Both the position numbers and the translations under genes were made by a program. Source: Mesorhizobium sp. M1D.F.Ca.ET.043.01.1.1 (GTDB lineage Bacteria > Pseudomonadota > Alphaproteobacteria > Rhizobiales > Rhizobiaceae). From it: 64,000 bases of DNA. The DNA lies in NCBI RefSeq assembly GCF_003952385.1, contig NZ_CP034444.1, positions 5,531,001 through 5,595,000 on the forward strand. Direction: 5' to 3'. Below the pieces are notes generated by a model. The model did not search any database and was not told where the DNA came from. It saw nothing but the letters and a program-made list of their open reading frames with translations. Below are positions 44,568 through 53,634 of the stretch, in pieces; position 1 is the stretch's first letter, and every line of letters starts with the position of its first letter.

Positions 44568-44933
44568 ATGTCCAAGATACCCGCGATTGCGATCGTCGAT
44601 GACGATGAGGGAGTCCGAAGCGCTCTCACCAGTCTGTTCAGCGCCCTGGGCTACGAAGTCCGCAGCTATGCCTCCGCGCTGGAATTCCTCGGCGACGACG
44701 CGGTCGGCGATCCTGGCTGCATGATAACCGACATCCAGATGCCCGGCATGACCGGCGACGAACTCCAAGCGGAACTGATCGCCCGAGGCCGGGCGTTTCC
44801 GATGATCTTCATGACCGCCTTCCCGACCGAGGCGACGCGCGCCCGTGTAATGGCTGCCGGCGCTCTCGCCTATCTGGACAAGCCGGCCGAGGGCGATGCA
44901 ATCGCGCGCTTCACCGAACGTGCCTTCTCATAA
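44568..44933 (+). CDS. Single-domain response regulator
   Basis: Receiver-only protein of 121 aa: AIAIVDDDEGVRSAL, phospho-acceptor in ITDIQMPGMTG, FMTAFPTE and the lysine in LDKPAEGD. There is no output domain, so it probably acts by competing for phosphoryl groups or by protein contact in the FixJ-like circuit just upstream. GTG 44544 is an alternative start. Confidence 0.9.
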   Translation: MSKIPAIAIVDDDEGVRSALTSLFSALGYEVRSYASALEFLGDDAVGDPGCMITDIQMPGMTGDELQAELIARGRAFPMIFMTAFPTEATRARVMAAGALAYLDKPAEGDAIARFTERAFS

Positions 44934-45278
44934 TTCGTCTCGGACCAGACGGCGTGAGCCGCCGCTCAGGCAGGCCTTGGGCGAGCAGGATCCCGCAAGG
45001 GAGGTCGCATTCGCGGCCTGAGACATACGCCCGGGCTGCTGTTTCAAACCTTGGTATTAGCCGCCGAACCAAGTGTACGATTTTCCCGAGCCGCCCCTCT
45101 CCTTAGCTTCCCTCCATAAACAAGCACACCCGCTGGAGGCAGCTATGAACGCAGGCATGCTCGGTTTCGGCTGAACCGTCGCGAACTGGTCGCGGGACCA
45201 GGTGGATGACAATCGCGGCACTGCTTCCGGCCGTCGCATCGGCACAAATGACACCTCGGCTTTCGAAAGGAATTCGAC
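44934..45278. other. Intergenic region upstream of haloperoxidase-like gene
   Basis: About 345 bases with no conventional gene. It contains the nine-codon frame and small hairpin described at 45145 and 45186. A ribosome site aaagga precedes the following gene. Confidence 0.4.
45145..45174 (+). CDS. Possible nine-codon leader peptide
   Basis: Tiny frame reading MNAGMLGFG with a perfect ggagg ribosome site (45135-45139) five bases before its ATG. It is followed at 45186-45201 by the stem ctggtc/gaccag with loop gcgg. The arrangement resembles a leader peptide plus regulatory hairpin 100 bases before the hydrolase start, though chance cannot be excluded. Confidence 0.3.
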   Translation: MNAGMLGFG

Positions 45279-46121
45279 ATGGGCAGCGGTTACATCGCCA
45301 CTAAGGACGGCACTCAGATTTTCTACAAGGATTGGGGTGACAAGGGCGCCCAGCCCATCGTGTTCCATCACGGCTGGCCGCTCAGCTCCGACGACTGGGA
45401 TGCGCAGATGCTGTTCTTCCTTGCGAACGGTTATCGCGTCGTCGCGCACGATCGTCGCGGCCACGGCCGATCCACTCAGGTCGATACCGGAAACGACATG
45501 GACCACTACGCCGCCGATGCCTCGGCGGTCGCCGAGCATCTCGACCTCAGGAACGCTGTCCATATCGGCCATTCAACCGGCGGCGGCGAGGTGGCGCGCT
45601 ATGTCGCCAAATTCGGCGAACCGCAGGGACGTGTCGCCAAAGCGGTGCTCGTCAGCTCCGTTCCTCCGCTCATGCTCAAGACCAAGGAGAACCCCAGCGG
45701 TACGCCGATCGAGGTCTTCGACGGCTTTCGCAAGGCGCTCGCAGCCAACCGTGCGCAGTTCTATTTCGACGTGGCGTCAGGTCCCTTCTACGGCTTCAAT
45801 CGGCCGGGCGCCAAGGTTTGCCAGGGCATCATCGACAACTGGTGGCGTCAGGGCATGATCGGTGGTGCGCTGGCGCATTACGAAGGTATCAAGGCCTTCT
45901 CCGAAACCGACCAGACAGACGACTTGAAGGCGATCACCGTGCCGACCCTCATCCTGCAGGGCGACGATGACCAGGTCGTGCCGTACAAGGACGCCGCGCT
46001 GCTCCAAGCCAAGCTGATCAAGCACAGCACGTTCAAAATCTATCCCGGCTACCCGCACGGAATGTTGACCACCCATGCCGACGTGATCAACGCGGACCTG
46101 CTCGCCTTCATCAGAATCTGA
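45279..46121 (+). CDS. Alpha/beta hydrolase, non-heme haloperoxidase/perhydrolase-like
   Basis: Cytoplasmic hydrolase of 280 aa typical of the bacterial cofactor-free chloroperoxidase/arylesterase group. Catalytic triad: Ser in GHSTGGG near residue 98, Asp in GDDDQVVP near 229, His in GYPHGM near 258. N-terminal [10 protein letters not shown] and [14 protein letters not shown] are characteristic. These enzymes hydrolyse esters and can form peracids. A GC-rich hairpin follows the gene. Confidence 0.93.
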   Translation: MGSGYIATKDGTQIFYKDWGDKGAQPIVFHHGWPLSSDDWDAQMLFFLANGYRVVAHDRRGHGRSTQVDTGNDMDHYAADASAVAEHLDLRNAVHIGHSTGGGEVARYVAKFGEPQGRVAKAVLVSSVPPLMLKTKENPSGTPIEVFDGFRKALAANRAQFYFDVASGPFYGFNRPGAKVCQGIIDNWWRQGMIGGALAHYEGIKAFSETDQTDDLKAITVPTLILQGDDDQVVPYKDAALLQAKLIKHSTFKIYPGYPHGMLTTHADVINADLLAFIRI

Positions 46122-46128
46122 ATCGAGG

Positions 46129-46164
46129 GCGGGACGGATGCAATCATCCAAGCGTCCGTCCCGC
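46129..46164 (+). terminator. Hairpin after the haloperoxidase-like gene
   Basis: Perfect ten-base stem gcgggacgga (46129-46138)/tccgtcccgc (46155-46164) with a 16-base loop eight bases after the stop. No T-tract follows, so termination efficiency is uncertain. Confidence 0.55.
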
Positions 46165-46220
46165 GACAACTCGTTGCGCCGCTTTCGTTACACAGCAACA
46201 AGGCGATCGGGGAACCAACT

Positions 46221-47273
46221 ATGAGTACCGCCAAGCAGAAATCCCAACATGTCGCATCTCTCGCGCGCCAGACGCCGCGTTTCGAAAGTCCCGAGGGCTC
46301 TGTCAGCCACGTGGATTCCAGCGATCTGCCGGTGCTGCGCCAGCTTTCGATCCGACGTCTGCTTCTTGGCGTGCATGGCGTGCGCGAGCCCCATTGGCAT
46401 GCCAATGCCCATGAACTCGGATACTGCCTGCACGGCGAGGCGCTGGTCACAATCGCCGGCAGTCATGCGCAGCGCGACAGCTTCATCGTCGCCGCCGGCG
46501 AGATGTTCTTCATCCCCTCCGGCGCCATGCACAGCATCGAGAACATCGGCGAGCACGCCGTGGAATTCATTTTGGCCTTTTCACATGAAAAACCCGAGGA
46601 CTTTGGGATGAAAGCCGCCTTCGGTGTGATGTCAGATGCCGTGCTCGGCAATACCTACGATCTGCCTTCTGCCGCCTTTTCCAGCTTCGACCGGTCTGCG
46701 AGAGCTAGCGAAATCCTCAGCATTCCCCGTCAGGCAAGTGTCGACGACCAGGACCGCCACGTAAACGCCTACAAATACAGCATTGAGGCGACGCCGCCTC
46801 AGATCGATTTTCCCGCCGGCACTGCACGCACCGCCAAGGCTGCCCTCTGGCCGGTCCTGCGCGACATCGCGATGTATTCGGTGACCATCAGCCAAGAGGG
46901 AATGCGCGAGCCCCACTGGCATCCGGAAACGGCCGAGTTAGGCTACATCGCATCGGGCACGGCTCGCATGACCGTCCTCGATCCCGACGGAAGCACCGAC
47001 ACCTATATCATCAGGCCTGGCGATACCTATTTCATCCCGCGCGCCTATCCCCATCACATCGAGAATGTCGGGGAGGGGACGGTTCATCTCCTCATCTTCT
47101 TCGACCAGGTTTCGCCTGGCGACGTCGGCTACAGGTCGCTGATCAACATGTTTCCCCGGAGCCAGATCGCCGCGGATTTCGGAATGGAGAGATATGACTT
47201 GCCGGACTTTCCCTTCACCGAGATCGACCCGTTGCTGGTGCCCCGCTGCAATCCAATAGATCCGGTGCCTTGA
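46221..47273 (+). CDS. Bicupin, oxalate decarboxylase-like
   Basis: Two-cupin protein of 350 aa. Cupin 1 has metal ligands in REPHWHANAHELGY and AMHSIEN; cupin 2 has REPHWHPETAELGY and PHHIEN. Each gives three His plus one Glu, the manganese site of oxalate decarboxylase/OxdC-like bicupins. No signal peptide is seen. The reaction (oxalate to formate and CO2) is a family-based inference; substrate may differ. Alone between the hydrolase and efflux pair. Confidence 0.88.
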   Translation: MSTAKQKSQHVASLARQTPRFESPEGSVSHVDSSDLPVLRQLSIRRLLLGVHGVREPHWHANAHELGYCLHGEALVTIAGSHAQRDSFIVAAGEMFFIPSGAMHSIENIGEHAVEFILAFSHEKPEDFGMKAAFGVMSDAVLGNTYDLPSAAFSSFDRSARASEILSIPRQASVDDQDRHVNAYKYSIEATPPQIDFPAGTARTAKAALWPVLRDIAMYSVTISQEGMREPHWHPETAELGYIASGTARMTVLDPDGSTDTYIIRPGDTYFIPRAYPHHIENVGEGTVHLLIFFDQVSPGDVGYRSLINMFPRSQIAADFGMERYDLPDFPFTEIDPLLVPRCNPIDPVP

Positions 47274-47354
47274 AATTTTAGCGCGCCCGCAGGCGAGCTT
47301 GGAGACGCCGTGGAGAACAGGAACCATCGGGCAAGAAACCCTGCGGAGAGATCA

Positions 47355-48479
47355 ATGAATGTCGTCGTTCATCCCGCAAGCTTGAAAGCGGATGCTTCGA
47401 GCCCCGTCACTTTGCCGTCGGAAAAGCCGAGCATGTCGCTCGTGCGTCGCGTGTTGTTCGGCGTCGCCGTGGTCGCGGCGCTCGGCGTTGGGGCAGGGCT
47501 CGGCTGGGAATACTGGACCGTCTGGAGCTTCGAGGAAAAGACAGACGACGCCTATGTTCAGGCCGACATCGTGGCCATCGCGCCACAGGTTGCAGGATAT
47601 CTTGCGAGCGTCGCTGTGTCCGACAACCAGCATGTCAAGGCTGGCGATATCCTGGCAACGATTGATCCTCGCGACTATCAGGCAGCCGTCGACAAGGCCA
47701 AGGCCGACGTTGCTGCAGCCGAGGCCTCCATCGAGAGCATCGAGGCGCAACTCGGGGAACAGCAGGCCCTGATCGAGGAGGCGAATGCCACGCTCAACGC
47801 CGACCAGGCGACCGAGACCTATGCTGGGCAAAACAACAAGCGTTTCGGCACGCTCGCTGACACGGGCTACGGCTCGGTGCAGAATGCCGAGCAAGCGGCC
47901 TCCCAGATCGCGGCGGCCTCGGCGATGGTCGCCAAGGACAAGGCAGCGCTCGATGCCGCGCGTGCGCAGGTCGGTACGCTCAATGCGCAGCTCGCAGGCG
48001 CCAGAGCCACGCAGCAACACAGCAAGGCCGTGCAGGGGCAGGCCGAATTGAACCTTGGTTATACGGTGTTGCGGGCGCCTGCCGACGGGGTGGTCGGAAT
48101 GCGCGAGCTGAGGGTGGGCCTTTACGTCCAACCTGGAACGCAGCTGCTCGCGGTCGTGCCGCTCGCAAACATCTATATCATCGCCAACTACGAGGAGACG
48201 CAGCTTGCCAACGTGAAGCCGGGCCAGCCCGTAAGGATCGACGTCGATACATTCGCGGGCACTCCCGTGCGCGGCACCGTCGACAGCATTGCGCCGGCGA
48301 GCGGACAGGAATTCGCGCTTCTGCCACCCGACAACGCGACAGGCAATTTCACCAAGATCGTGCAGCGCATCCCGGTGCGGATAGCGATCGACCGGACCGA
48401 TCCACTGGCTGGACGCCTCCTGCCCGGCATGTCGGTCACCACTACGATCGATGTTGCCCAGACCCAGCGGGCGAAATAG
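47355..48479 (+). CDS. HlyD/EmrA-type membrane fusion protein
   Basis: Periplasmic adaptor of 374 aa. It has one N-terminal transmembrane helix (RRVLFGVAVVAALGVGAGLG), a biotinyl-lipoyl-like domain (YVQADIVAIAPQVAGYL, then VSDNQHVKAGD), a coiled-coil hairpin rich in Ala/Gln/Glu (about residues 110-240) and a beta-barrel (AVVPLANIYIIANYEETQL). It links the inner-membrane DHA2 pump encoded 12 bases downstream to an outer-membrane channel. ATG 47355 follows cggagag. Confidence 0.93.
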   Translation: MNVVVHPASLKADASSPVTLPSEKPSMSLVRRVLFGVAVVAALGVGAGLGWEYWTVWSFEEKTDDAYVQADIVAIAPQVAGYLASVAVSDNQHVKAGDILATIDPRDYQAAVDKAKADVAAAEASIESIEAQLGEQQALIEEANATLNADQATETYAGQNNKRFGTLADTGYGSVQNAEQAASQIAAASAMVAKDKAALDAARAQVGTLNAQLAGARATQQHSKAVQGQAELNLGYTVLRAPADGVVGMRELRVGLYVQPGTQLLAVVPLANIYIIANYEETQLANVKPGQPVRIDVDTFAGTPVRGTVDSIAPASGQEFALLPPDNATGNFTKIVQRIPVRIAIDRTDPLAGRLLPGMSVTTTIDVAQTQRAK

Positions 48480-48491
48480 CCGGAGGACGGT

Positions 48492-50081
48492 ATGGACGGG
48501 TCGGACCAGATAGACGTGTTCCAGGCGGTAACGCCGAAAGAACCTGACGCCAGCTTCCGCGAATGGGTATCCGTTTTTGGTTGCATGGTCGGCGCGCTGA
48601 TAGCCGTCCTCGACATCCAGATTACCAACTCGTCGCTGCCCGAGATCGAAGGTGGCATCGGCACCGGTTCCGACAACGGAACCTGGATATCGACCGCCTA
48701 TCTGATCGGCGAGATCATCATGATTCCGCTGACCGACTATTTCAGTCGCGTCTTCACCGTTCGCCGCTTCCTGCTGACGAGCGTATGGCTTTTCCTCGCC
48801 TTTTCCGTCGCCTGCGCCTTCGCGACGAACCTGCCGCAGATGATCGTGCTGCGCGGCATGCAGGGGTTCTGGGGCGGCGTGATGATCCCCATGGCGTTCG
48901 CGCGCGTCCTGACGACGTTGCCGAAGCGCCAGCAGCCGGTCGGCCTTGCCGCGTTTGCGCTGACGGCGACATTCGGACCATCGATCGGGCCGACCATCGG
49001 CGGCTACCTGACTGAGAACTACGGCTGGCAGTACATCTTCTTCATCAACCTTGTTCCGGGCACCTTGATGCTGGCGCTGCTCTATCCGACGCTTGAGAAG
49101 CAAAAGATGAATCTCGGCCTGCTGAAGCACGGCGACTGGTGGGGTATAGCCTTCATGAGCGTCGGCCTCGCCTGCCTGCAGACCGTCCTCGACGAAGGCA
49201 ACCAGGACGGCTGGTTCGGCTCCCCATTCATCGTCAGGCTGTCGATCATCGCCGCGGTGGCGCTTGCGATCTTCGTCGCAATTGAGCTGAAAGGCCGTAA
49301 TCCCGCAGTCCAGCTGAGGCTTCTCGCGCACCGCAATTTCGCACTTGGCACGCTTGCCAATATCGGGCTTGGTATTGCGCTGTTTGGTTCGGTCTATGTG
49401 CTCCCCGCCTATTTGCAACAGGTGCAGGGCTATAACGCCGAGCAGGTTGGCTTCGTGCTCGCCTGGGCAGGCCTGCCGCAGCTTCTGATCATCCCTTTCG
49501 TTCCTCGGCTGCAGAAGCATTTCGACGCGCGCGCCATTGTCTGCACCGGGCTGGTGATCTTCGCCGTCAGTTGCATCATGAACGCCCATCTCAGCGCGGA
49601 CAGCGGTGCGGATCAGTTCATGTCGTCCAACATAGTTCGCTCGCTTGGCCAGGCGATCGTGCTTGCCCCGCTAGCGGGTATTGCTGTGATCGGCATCCCG
49701 AAGGAGATGTCAGGCGCGGCGTCGGGCGTCTTCAACATGATGCGGAGTTTGGGCGGTGCGATCGGCACGGCGGCGCTCGCTACAGTCGTCACCAAACGCG
49801 AACAATATCATTCAAACATCATCGGTCAGTCCGTCACGGCTTATGACGCTACCGTTGAGCAATTGCTCGCGGAAGCACAACATAGGTTCCTGCAGCAAGG
49901 AACGGGCGATCCTGCCCTTGCCCGTCATCAGGCCGAGGCTCTGCTGGGCAGCCTGGTCGAGAAGCAATCCCTTGTCATGGCCTTTTCGGACACATTTTTC
50001 GTGCTGGGGTGCACTTTGCTCGCAGCGGCGGTAGCGGTGGTCTTCACACGCACCCGCGAAAAAACAGTCGGCTCAACCTGA
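48492..50081 (+). CDS. DHA2-family MFS efflux pump (EmrB/QacA type)
   Basis: Fourteen-helix drug:proton antiporter of 529 aa. Motifs: VLDIQITNSSLPEIEGGIG near residue 40 (motif D1 region), GEIIMIPLTDYFSRVFTVRR (motif A), LRGMQGFWGGVMIP and the motif C-like GPTIGGYL. Partner of the preceding adaptor, together an EmrAB-like tripartite pump that exports toxic hydrophobic compounds. Confidence 0.95.
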   Translation: MDGSDQIDVFQAVTPKEPDASFREWVSVFGCMVGALIAVLDIQITNSSLPEIEGGIGTGSDNGTWISTAYLIGEIIMIPLTDYFSRVFTVRRFLLTSVWLFLAFSVACAFATNLPQMIVLRGMQGFWGGVMIPMAFARVLTTLPKRQQPVGLAAFALTATFGPSIGPTIGGYLTENYGWQYIFFINLVPGTLMLALLYPTLEKQKMNLGLLKHGDWWGIAFMSVGLACLQTVLDEGNQDGWFGSPFIVRLSIIAAVALAIFVAIELKGRNPAVQLRLLAHRNFALGTLANIGLGIALFGSVYVLPAYLQQVQGYNAEQVGFVLAWAGLPQLLIIPFVPRLQKHFDARAIVCTGLVIFAVSCIMNAHLSADSGADQFMSSNIVRSLGQAIVLAPLAGIAVIGIPKEMSGAASGVFNMMRSLGGAIGTAALATVVTKREQYHSNIIGQSVTAYDATVEQLLAEAQHRFLQQGTGDPALARHQAEALLGSLVEKQSLVMAFSDTFFVLGCTLLAAAVAVVFTRTREKTVGST

Positions 50082-50799
50082 TAATCGTGCAACTCCGAGT
50101 ATTCCAGCCGCGTGAAGCAGGTGGGGCGGATACGGCCTTGTCGACAGCTTCGCCAATTGGGCGTCTTCATGCAGCTTACGCACAGCATTTGCGGCATGCC
50201 TTTGGCGCGCCAGTGGCGACCGACTAGCTTAGCTCATGCGCCGCCATCTCGTTAGGCAATCGCGACTGCGTCCGCAGCGCAATGAACACGTCGCAAGCAA
50301 GGGGCTCTTCGTTTGGACGATTCCAAGCCGGCAGAGGTACCTCATTTCTGCGCTTGCACCAGTGCTGGACGTGACGCCGCAATGTCACCCTGCAATATCG
50401 AAATGCCAGCGGTGTTCTCAAAAGACATGGGCGGCTCCTGCGGTGATTATCGCGGCAGCCCAGGCATCGGCTTGGTCCACGCCGGAGAGCCCCAGCGCAT
50501 TTGCCGTCCATCCCCAACGGCAAGAGCGATCCCCGCAGGAGCGCATCGCATTCCCCTCCCATGCGAGTCTCCGTCCGACGGATGCGATCGGCCGATGCCT
50601 GAGCTACCCCTATAGCGGGGTGCGGCCTTGCCTTGAAACCGGACAAGCTAGCCGGAGAAGAGCGTCTTCGATGCAGTTGATCTCGCGTCAAATCTCCTCA
50701 CCCAGGAGCCGTTGGCTCTCGCGCTTACATCGGCGGCGCTGGCTGCCAGGTTCCGCATGAGTCAGCTTAGCCGGAACCGCATCGTTTCAATCCTCAGAA
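50082..50799. other. Gene-poor region with decayed coding traces
   Basis: About 720 bases without an intact gene. Minus-strand frames carry protein-like pieces (GVDQADAWAAAIITAG at about 50460; LACDVFIALRTQSRLPNEM at about 50260, reminiscent of a LysR-type C-terminus), each broken by stops and in different frames. Probably remnants of deleted genes adjoining the decayed MocA gene. Confidence 0.4.
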
Positions 50800-51109
50800 T
50801 TACCGAACGCCCCTCTCAAGTGAAGCAGACCGATGCTCGCGACAGCCTGAATCCGCTCCTGCGTTCTGGACGTGAGCCGGGTTGGGCGTAGCCACGATGA
50901 TTCCATCAGGTCGGTCTGCGGCAATCATGTCCGCGAAGCCTGGAAACCACTTCACGCCGGCTTCCTTGGCAATGGTCTCGCCAACCGGCGTGGGAGATCG
51001 ACCACGGTACTGAGTTGCGCCGAGGACTCGGCAAGAGGTGCTGAATATGGCGCTTACCGATGAGGCCTGCCCCAACGACGGCCAGCTTGACCCGTTGGGT
51101 CATGGTCAC
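50800..51109 (-). pseudogene. Gfo/Idh/MocA-family oxidoreductase, frameshifted and truncated
   Basis: Only about 95 codons of a gene normally near 340. Frame 1 starts VKLAVVGAGLIGKRHIQHLL, the Rossmann motif of the family. A second frame then carries AESSAQLSTVVD, and a third carries TPVGETIAKEAGVKWFPGF and DGIIVATPNPAHV. Continuous homology therefore crosses at least two frameshifts, and the C-terminal catalytic domain is gone. It lies as the last member of the quinate-type operon, right after aroQ. Confidence 0.85.
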
Positions 51110-51110
51110 C

Positions 51111-51560
51111 TCAGCCCTTGCCCGCCGCCTTGATCATTGTCGCCGCGCGTCGGATGGCAAGCTGGTATCCTTCCGTACCAAGGCCGCAGATCACGCCGTC
51201 GGCGCGGTGCGAAACGAACGAATGGTGTCGGAAGCTTTCGCGCTTGTGCACATTGGAGATGTGGATCTCGATCACAGGCCCCTCGAACGTGTTCAGAGCG
51301 TCGAGGATGGCGAGTGAGGTATGGGTGAAGGCCGCCGGGTTGATGACGATGCCCGCACCGTCCTCGCGCGCCTCATGGATCCAATCGATGATCTCGTATT
51401 CCCGGTTGCTCTGATGAAAGCGGATTTCATGGCCGAGTTCGGCTGCCAGCTTGCGGCAGTCCGCCTCTACGTCTGCGAGCGTTTCATGCCCGTAGATATG
51501 CGGCTGGCGTTTGCCAAGCAGGTTGAGGTTTGGTCCATTGAGAACGTAGATCAGGCTCAT
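51111..51560 (-). CDS. aroQ: 3-dehydroquinate dehydratase, type II
   Basis: Dodecameric dehydroquinase of 149 aa that interconverts 3-dehydroquinate and 3-dehydroshikimate. Family motifs: [49 protein letters not shown] and [17 protein letters not shown]; Tyr23, His in AFTHTS and the catalytic Arg of the flexible loop are present. Lying in an operon with a quinate/shikimate dehydrogenase and importer, it is probably the catabolic (QutE/QuiB-type) copy, by inference. Confidence 0.95.
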   Translation of the reverse strand: MSLIYVLNGPNLNLLGKRQPHIYGHETLADVEADCRKLAAELGHEIRFHQSNREYEIIDWIHEAREDGAGIVINPAAFTHTSLAILDALNTFEGPVIEIHISNVHKRESFRHHSFVSHRADGVICGLGTEGYQLAIRRAATMIKAAGKG

Positions 51561-51593
51561 AGCATGGTGTCCTTCTTGAGCACGCTGTTCTGG

Positions 51594-51962
51594 TCAGACG
51601 AACGCGATTGCTTGAACAGCAAAATCAGGGTCCGACTCGTAGAGATCTGCGCGCAAGCCGAGCCTTCCAGCTTCGAGAGCAGGCGCAGCGATCGTCCGCG
51701 CGGCCTCGAGAACGGCAGTGAGAAGCTTCTGCTTGGTCTCTGCAGTACGACCCGGTGCCATCCGCACGATGATCTGGATGAAATGATGATCGACATGCTC
51801 ATCGCCCACGCAGGAGTATGTCGCCTCCCGCGCAAGCGTGCGCACGGCGGAAGGTTTCACAAGGCCGCCATCGCGAACGCAGCGATGCACGGTCAACGTC
51901 AGTCGGTCCATGGCTACATGCTCGCCTGCGCCCCGGCTATAATCGATGATGATATGCGGCAT
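51594..51962 (-). CDS. 5-carboxymethyl-2-hydroxymuconate isomerase-like tautomerase
   Basis: Tautomerase-superfamily protein of 122 aa beginning MPHIIIDYS; Pro2 is the catalytic base after Met removal. The body (SAVRTLAREATYSCVGD, HFIQIIVRMAPGRTAETKQ, LEAGRLGLRADLYE) fits CHMI/HpaF. It converts a 2-hydroxymuconate-type dienol to its oxo form. The start is 15 bases after the dehydrogenase stop, so it is in the same operon. Confidence 0.85.
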   Translation of the reverse strand: MPHIIIDYSRGAGEHVAMDRLTLTVHRCVRDGGLVKPSAVRTLAREATYSCVGDEHVDHHFIQIIVRMAPGRTAETKQKLLTAVLEAARTIAAPALEAGRLGLRADLYESDPDFAVQAIAFV

Positions 51963-51976
51963 TTGGGATATCCCCA

Positions 51977-52843
51977 TCAAGCCGACAGGCGGCATAGGTC
52001 CGTAAAGTGAAGGGACATGCGCTCTGCGTCCGGTGCTATCCCGGTGAACAATTCGAACGCCGCTGCTGCCTGGTAGACGGTCATGCCGCCGCCCCGAAGG
52101 GTCCGGCAGCCTTTTCCTTCGGCGAGAGCAAGGAGCTCTGTGACGAGCGGCATATAGACAATGTCGGCCACCCAATGGCGTGGCAGAAGCCATTCCGCAT
52201 CGATCGGCAAACCAGGATGGCTCTTCATACCCGTCGGCGTCGCGTGGATAAGGCCGTCCGCGGAGCGCAGGGCGGTGCCGACATCCGTCGTGGCACGCGC
52301 GCAATCCCACGAGAACCGATCGTTCAACTGCTGAGCCAACGTTTCTGCCCGTTTTGAATCCTGGTCAAAGATCGATAATCTCTCAATACCGAGCTTGATG
52401 GCGGCATGCGCCACGGCGACACCGGCGCCGCCGGCACCAAGCAGGACGGCATGCGACTTCGCGACGTTCGGAAGGCCGCGCTGGAAATTCTCGTAGAAAC
52501 CGTACCAATCCGTGTTGTGGCCGATCCTCTCGCCGTTGCGGAAGACCACGGTGTTGACCGCACCGAGCATCTTTGCATCCTCGGAAAGGCGATTGAGGTG
52601 GGCGATCACTGTCTGCTTGCACGGATGTGTAATGTTACTGCCGGCAAAACCGCGCTGCTCTTCCTCGTCCAGCAGGTCCGGCAGCGCGGAGGCGGGAAGG
52701 CCTCGCTCGGCGAAGTCGAGAAGCTCGTAACGGTAATCGAGGCCCTGGCGTCGCCCCTCCACTTCGTGAAGGGCCGGGGACTTTGACATTTGGATGTCAG
52801 CACCGATCAGCCCCACGAGGAATTTCTTGTCGTGCATTTGCAT
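51977..52843 (-). CDS. Quinate/shikimate dehydrogenase (QsuD/YdiB-like AroE family)
   Basis: NAD(P)-dependent dehydrogenase of 288 aa. N-terminal substrate domain: KSPALHEVEG, GSNITHPCKQ (catalytic Lys normally in VT-x-P-x-K) and AVNTVVF. Rossmann part: LLGAGGAGVAVAHAA. The segments GHNTDWYGFYENFQRGLPN and RTLRGGGMTVYQAAAAFELFTG resemble the catabolic quinate/shikimate dehydrogenases of Corynebacterium (QsuD) more than biosynthetic AroE. Would oxidise quinate to dehydroquinate or shikimate to dehydroshikimate. Confidence 0.85.
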   Translation of the reverse strand: MQMHDKKFLVGLIGADIQMSKSPALHEVEGRRQGLDYRYELLDFAERGLPASALPDLLDEEEQRGFAGSNITHPCKQTVIAHLNRLSEDAKMLGAVNTVVFRNGERIGHNTDWYGFYENFQRGLPNVAKSHAVLLGAGGAGVAVAHAAIKLGIERLSIFDQDSKRAETLAQQLNDRFSWDCARATTDVGTALRSADGLIHATPTGMKSHPGLPIDAEWLLPRHWVADIVYMPLVTELLALAEGKGCRTLRGGGMTVYQAAAAFELFTGIAPDAERMSLHFTDLCRLSA

Positions 52844-52855
52844 CGCTTTCGAAAG

Positions 52856-53626
52856 TCAGTGATGGGCCAGGATTTCACCGAGGAAGGTTTTCGTGCGCTG
52901 GTGCTCGGGAGACTTGAAGAAGACTTCCGGTTCGGCCTCTTCGACGATTTCTCCGGAGTCCATGAAGATGACACGGTCAGCGACCTGACGGGCAAACCCC
53001 ATTTCGTGCGTGACACAGATCATCGTCATGCCGTCGCGGGCGAGCCCGATCATGGTGTCGAGCACCTCTTTCACCATTTCGGGATCGAGGGCAGAGGTCG
53101 GTTCGTCGAAGAGCATGACCTTCGGCTCCATGCAGAGCGCGCGGGCGATGGCGACGCGTTGCTGTTGTCCGCCCGATAGCTGCGCGGGATATTTGTCCGC
53201 CTGGTCAAGGATTCGAACGCGCTCGAGATATTTTCTAGCCAGTCGCTCTGCGTCAGCGTGGCTTACGCCACGAACACGCATTGGGGCGAGGGTACAGTTC
53301 TGAAGTACCGTTATGTGGGGGAAGAGATTGAAGCTCTGGAAGACCATTCCCACTTCGCGACGTACAGCGTCGATCGATTTGGTGCTTCCGTCCAGTACGT
53401 GACCCTCGACGACGATCTGGCCTTCCTCGATCGTCTCGAGGGCATTGATGCAGCGGATTAACGTTGATTTCCCGGAGCCTGACGGCCCGCAGAGGACGAT
53501 CTTTTCGCCTTTGCGGACCGACAAACTGATCGATTTCAAGGCATGGAAAGTGCCGTACCACTTCTGCACATCCTCAAGGGAAATCAGCGTCGATTGATCT
53601 TTTGCGGTGAGCACGGAACCCTCCAT
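52856..53626 (-). CDS. Polar amino acid-type ABC transporter ATP-binding protein
   Basis: ATPase of 256 aa: Walker [10 protein letters not shown] near residue 45, Q-loop [11 protein letters not shown], signature LSGGQQQR, Walker [13 protein letters not shown], switch His VTHEMGFA. It is GlnQ/HisP-like in length. ATG 53626 is used; the upstream extension overlaps the binding-protein gene and is not conserved-looking. Partner of the binding protein and two permeases upstream. Confidence 0.95.
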   Translation of the reverse strand: MEGSVLTAKDQSTLISLEDVQKWYGTFHALKSISLSVRKGEKIVLCGPSGSGKSTLIRCINALETIEEGQIVVEGHVLDGSTKSIDAVRREVGMVFQSFNLFPHITVLQNCTLAPMRVRGVSHADAERLARKYLERVRILDQADKYPAQLSGGQQQRVAIARALCMEPKVMLFDEPTSALDPEMVKEVLDTMIGLARDGMTMICVTHEMGFARQVADRVIFMDSGEIVEEAEPEVFFKSPEHQRTKTFLGEILAHH

Positions 53627-53634
53627 TTGGGCTT

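Noticed and set aside
47352..49589. A 745-codon open frame on the minus strand opposite the efflux pair
   Set aside because: It is rich in His, Arg and Asp with no fold-like pattern and is a mirror of the high-GC codons of the real plus-strand genes, whose products are clearly EmrA and EmrB types.
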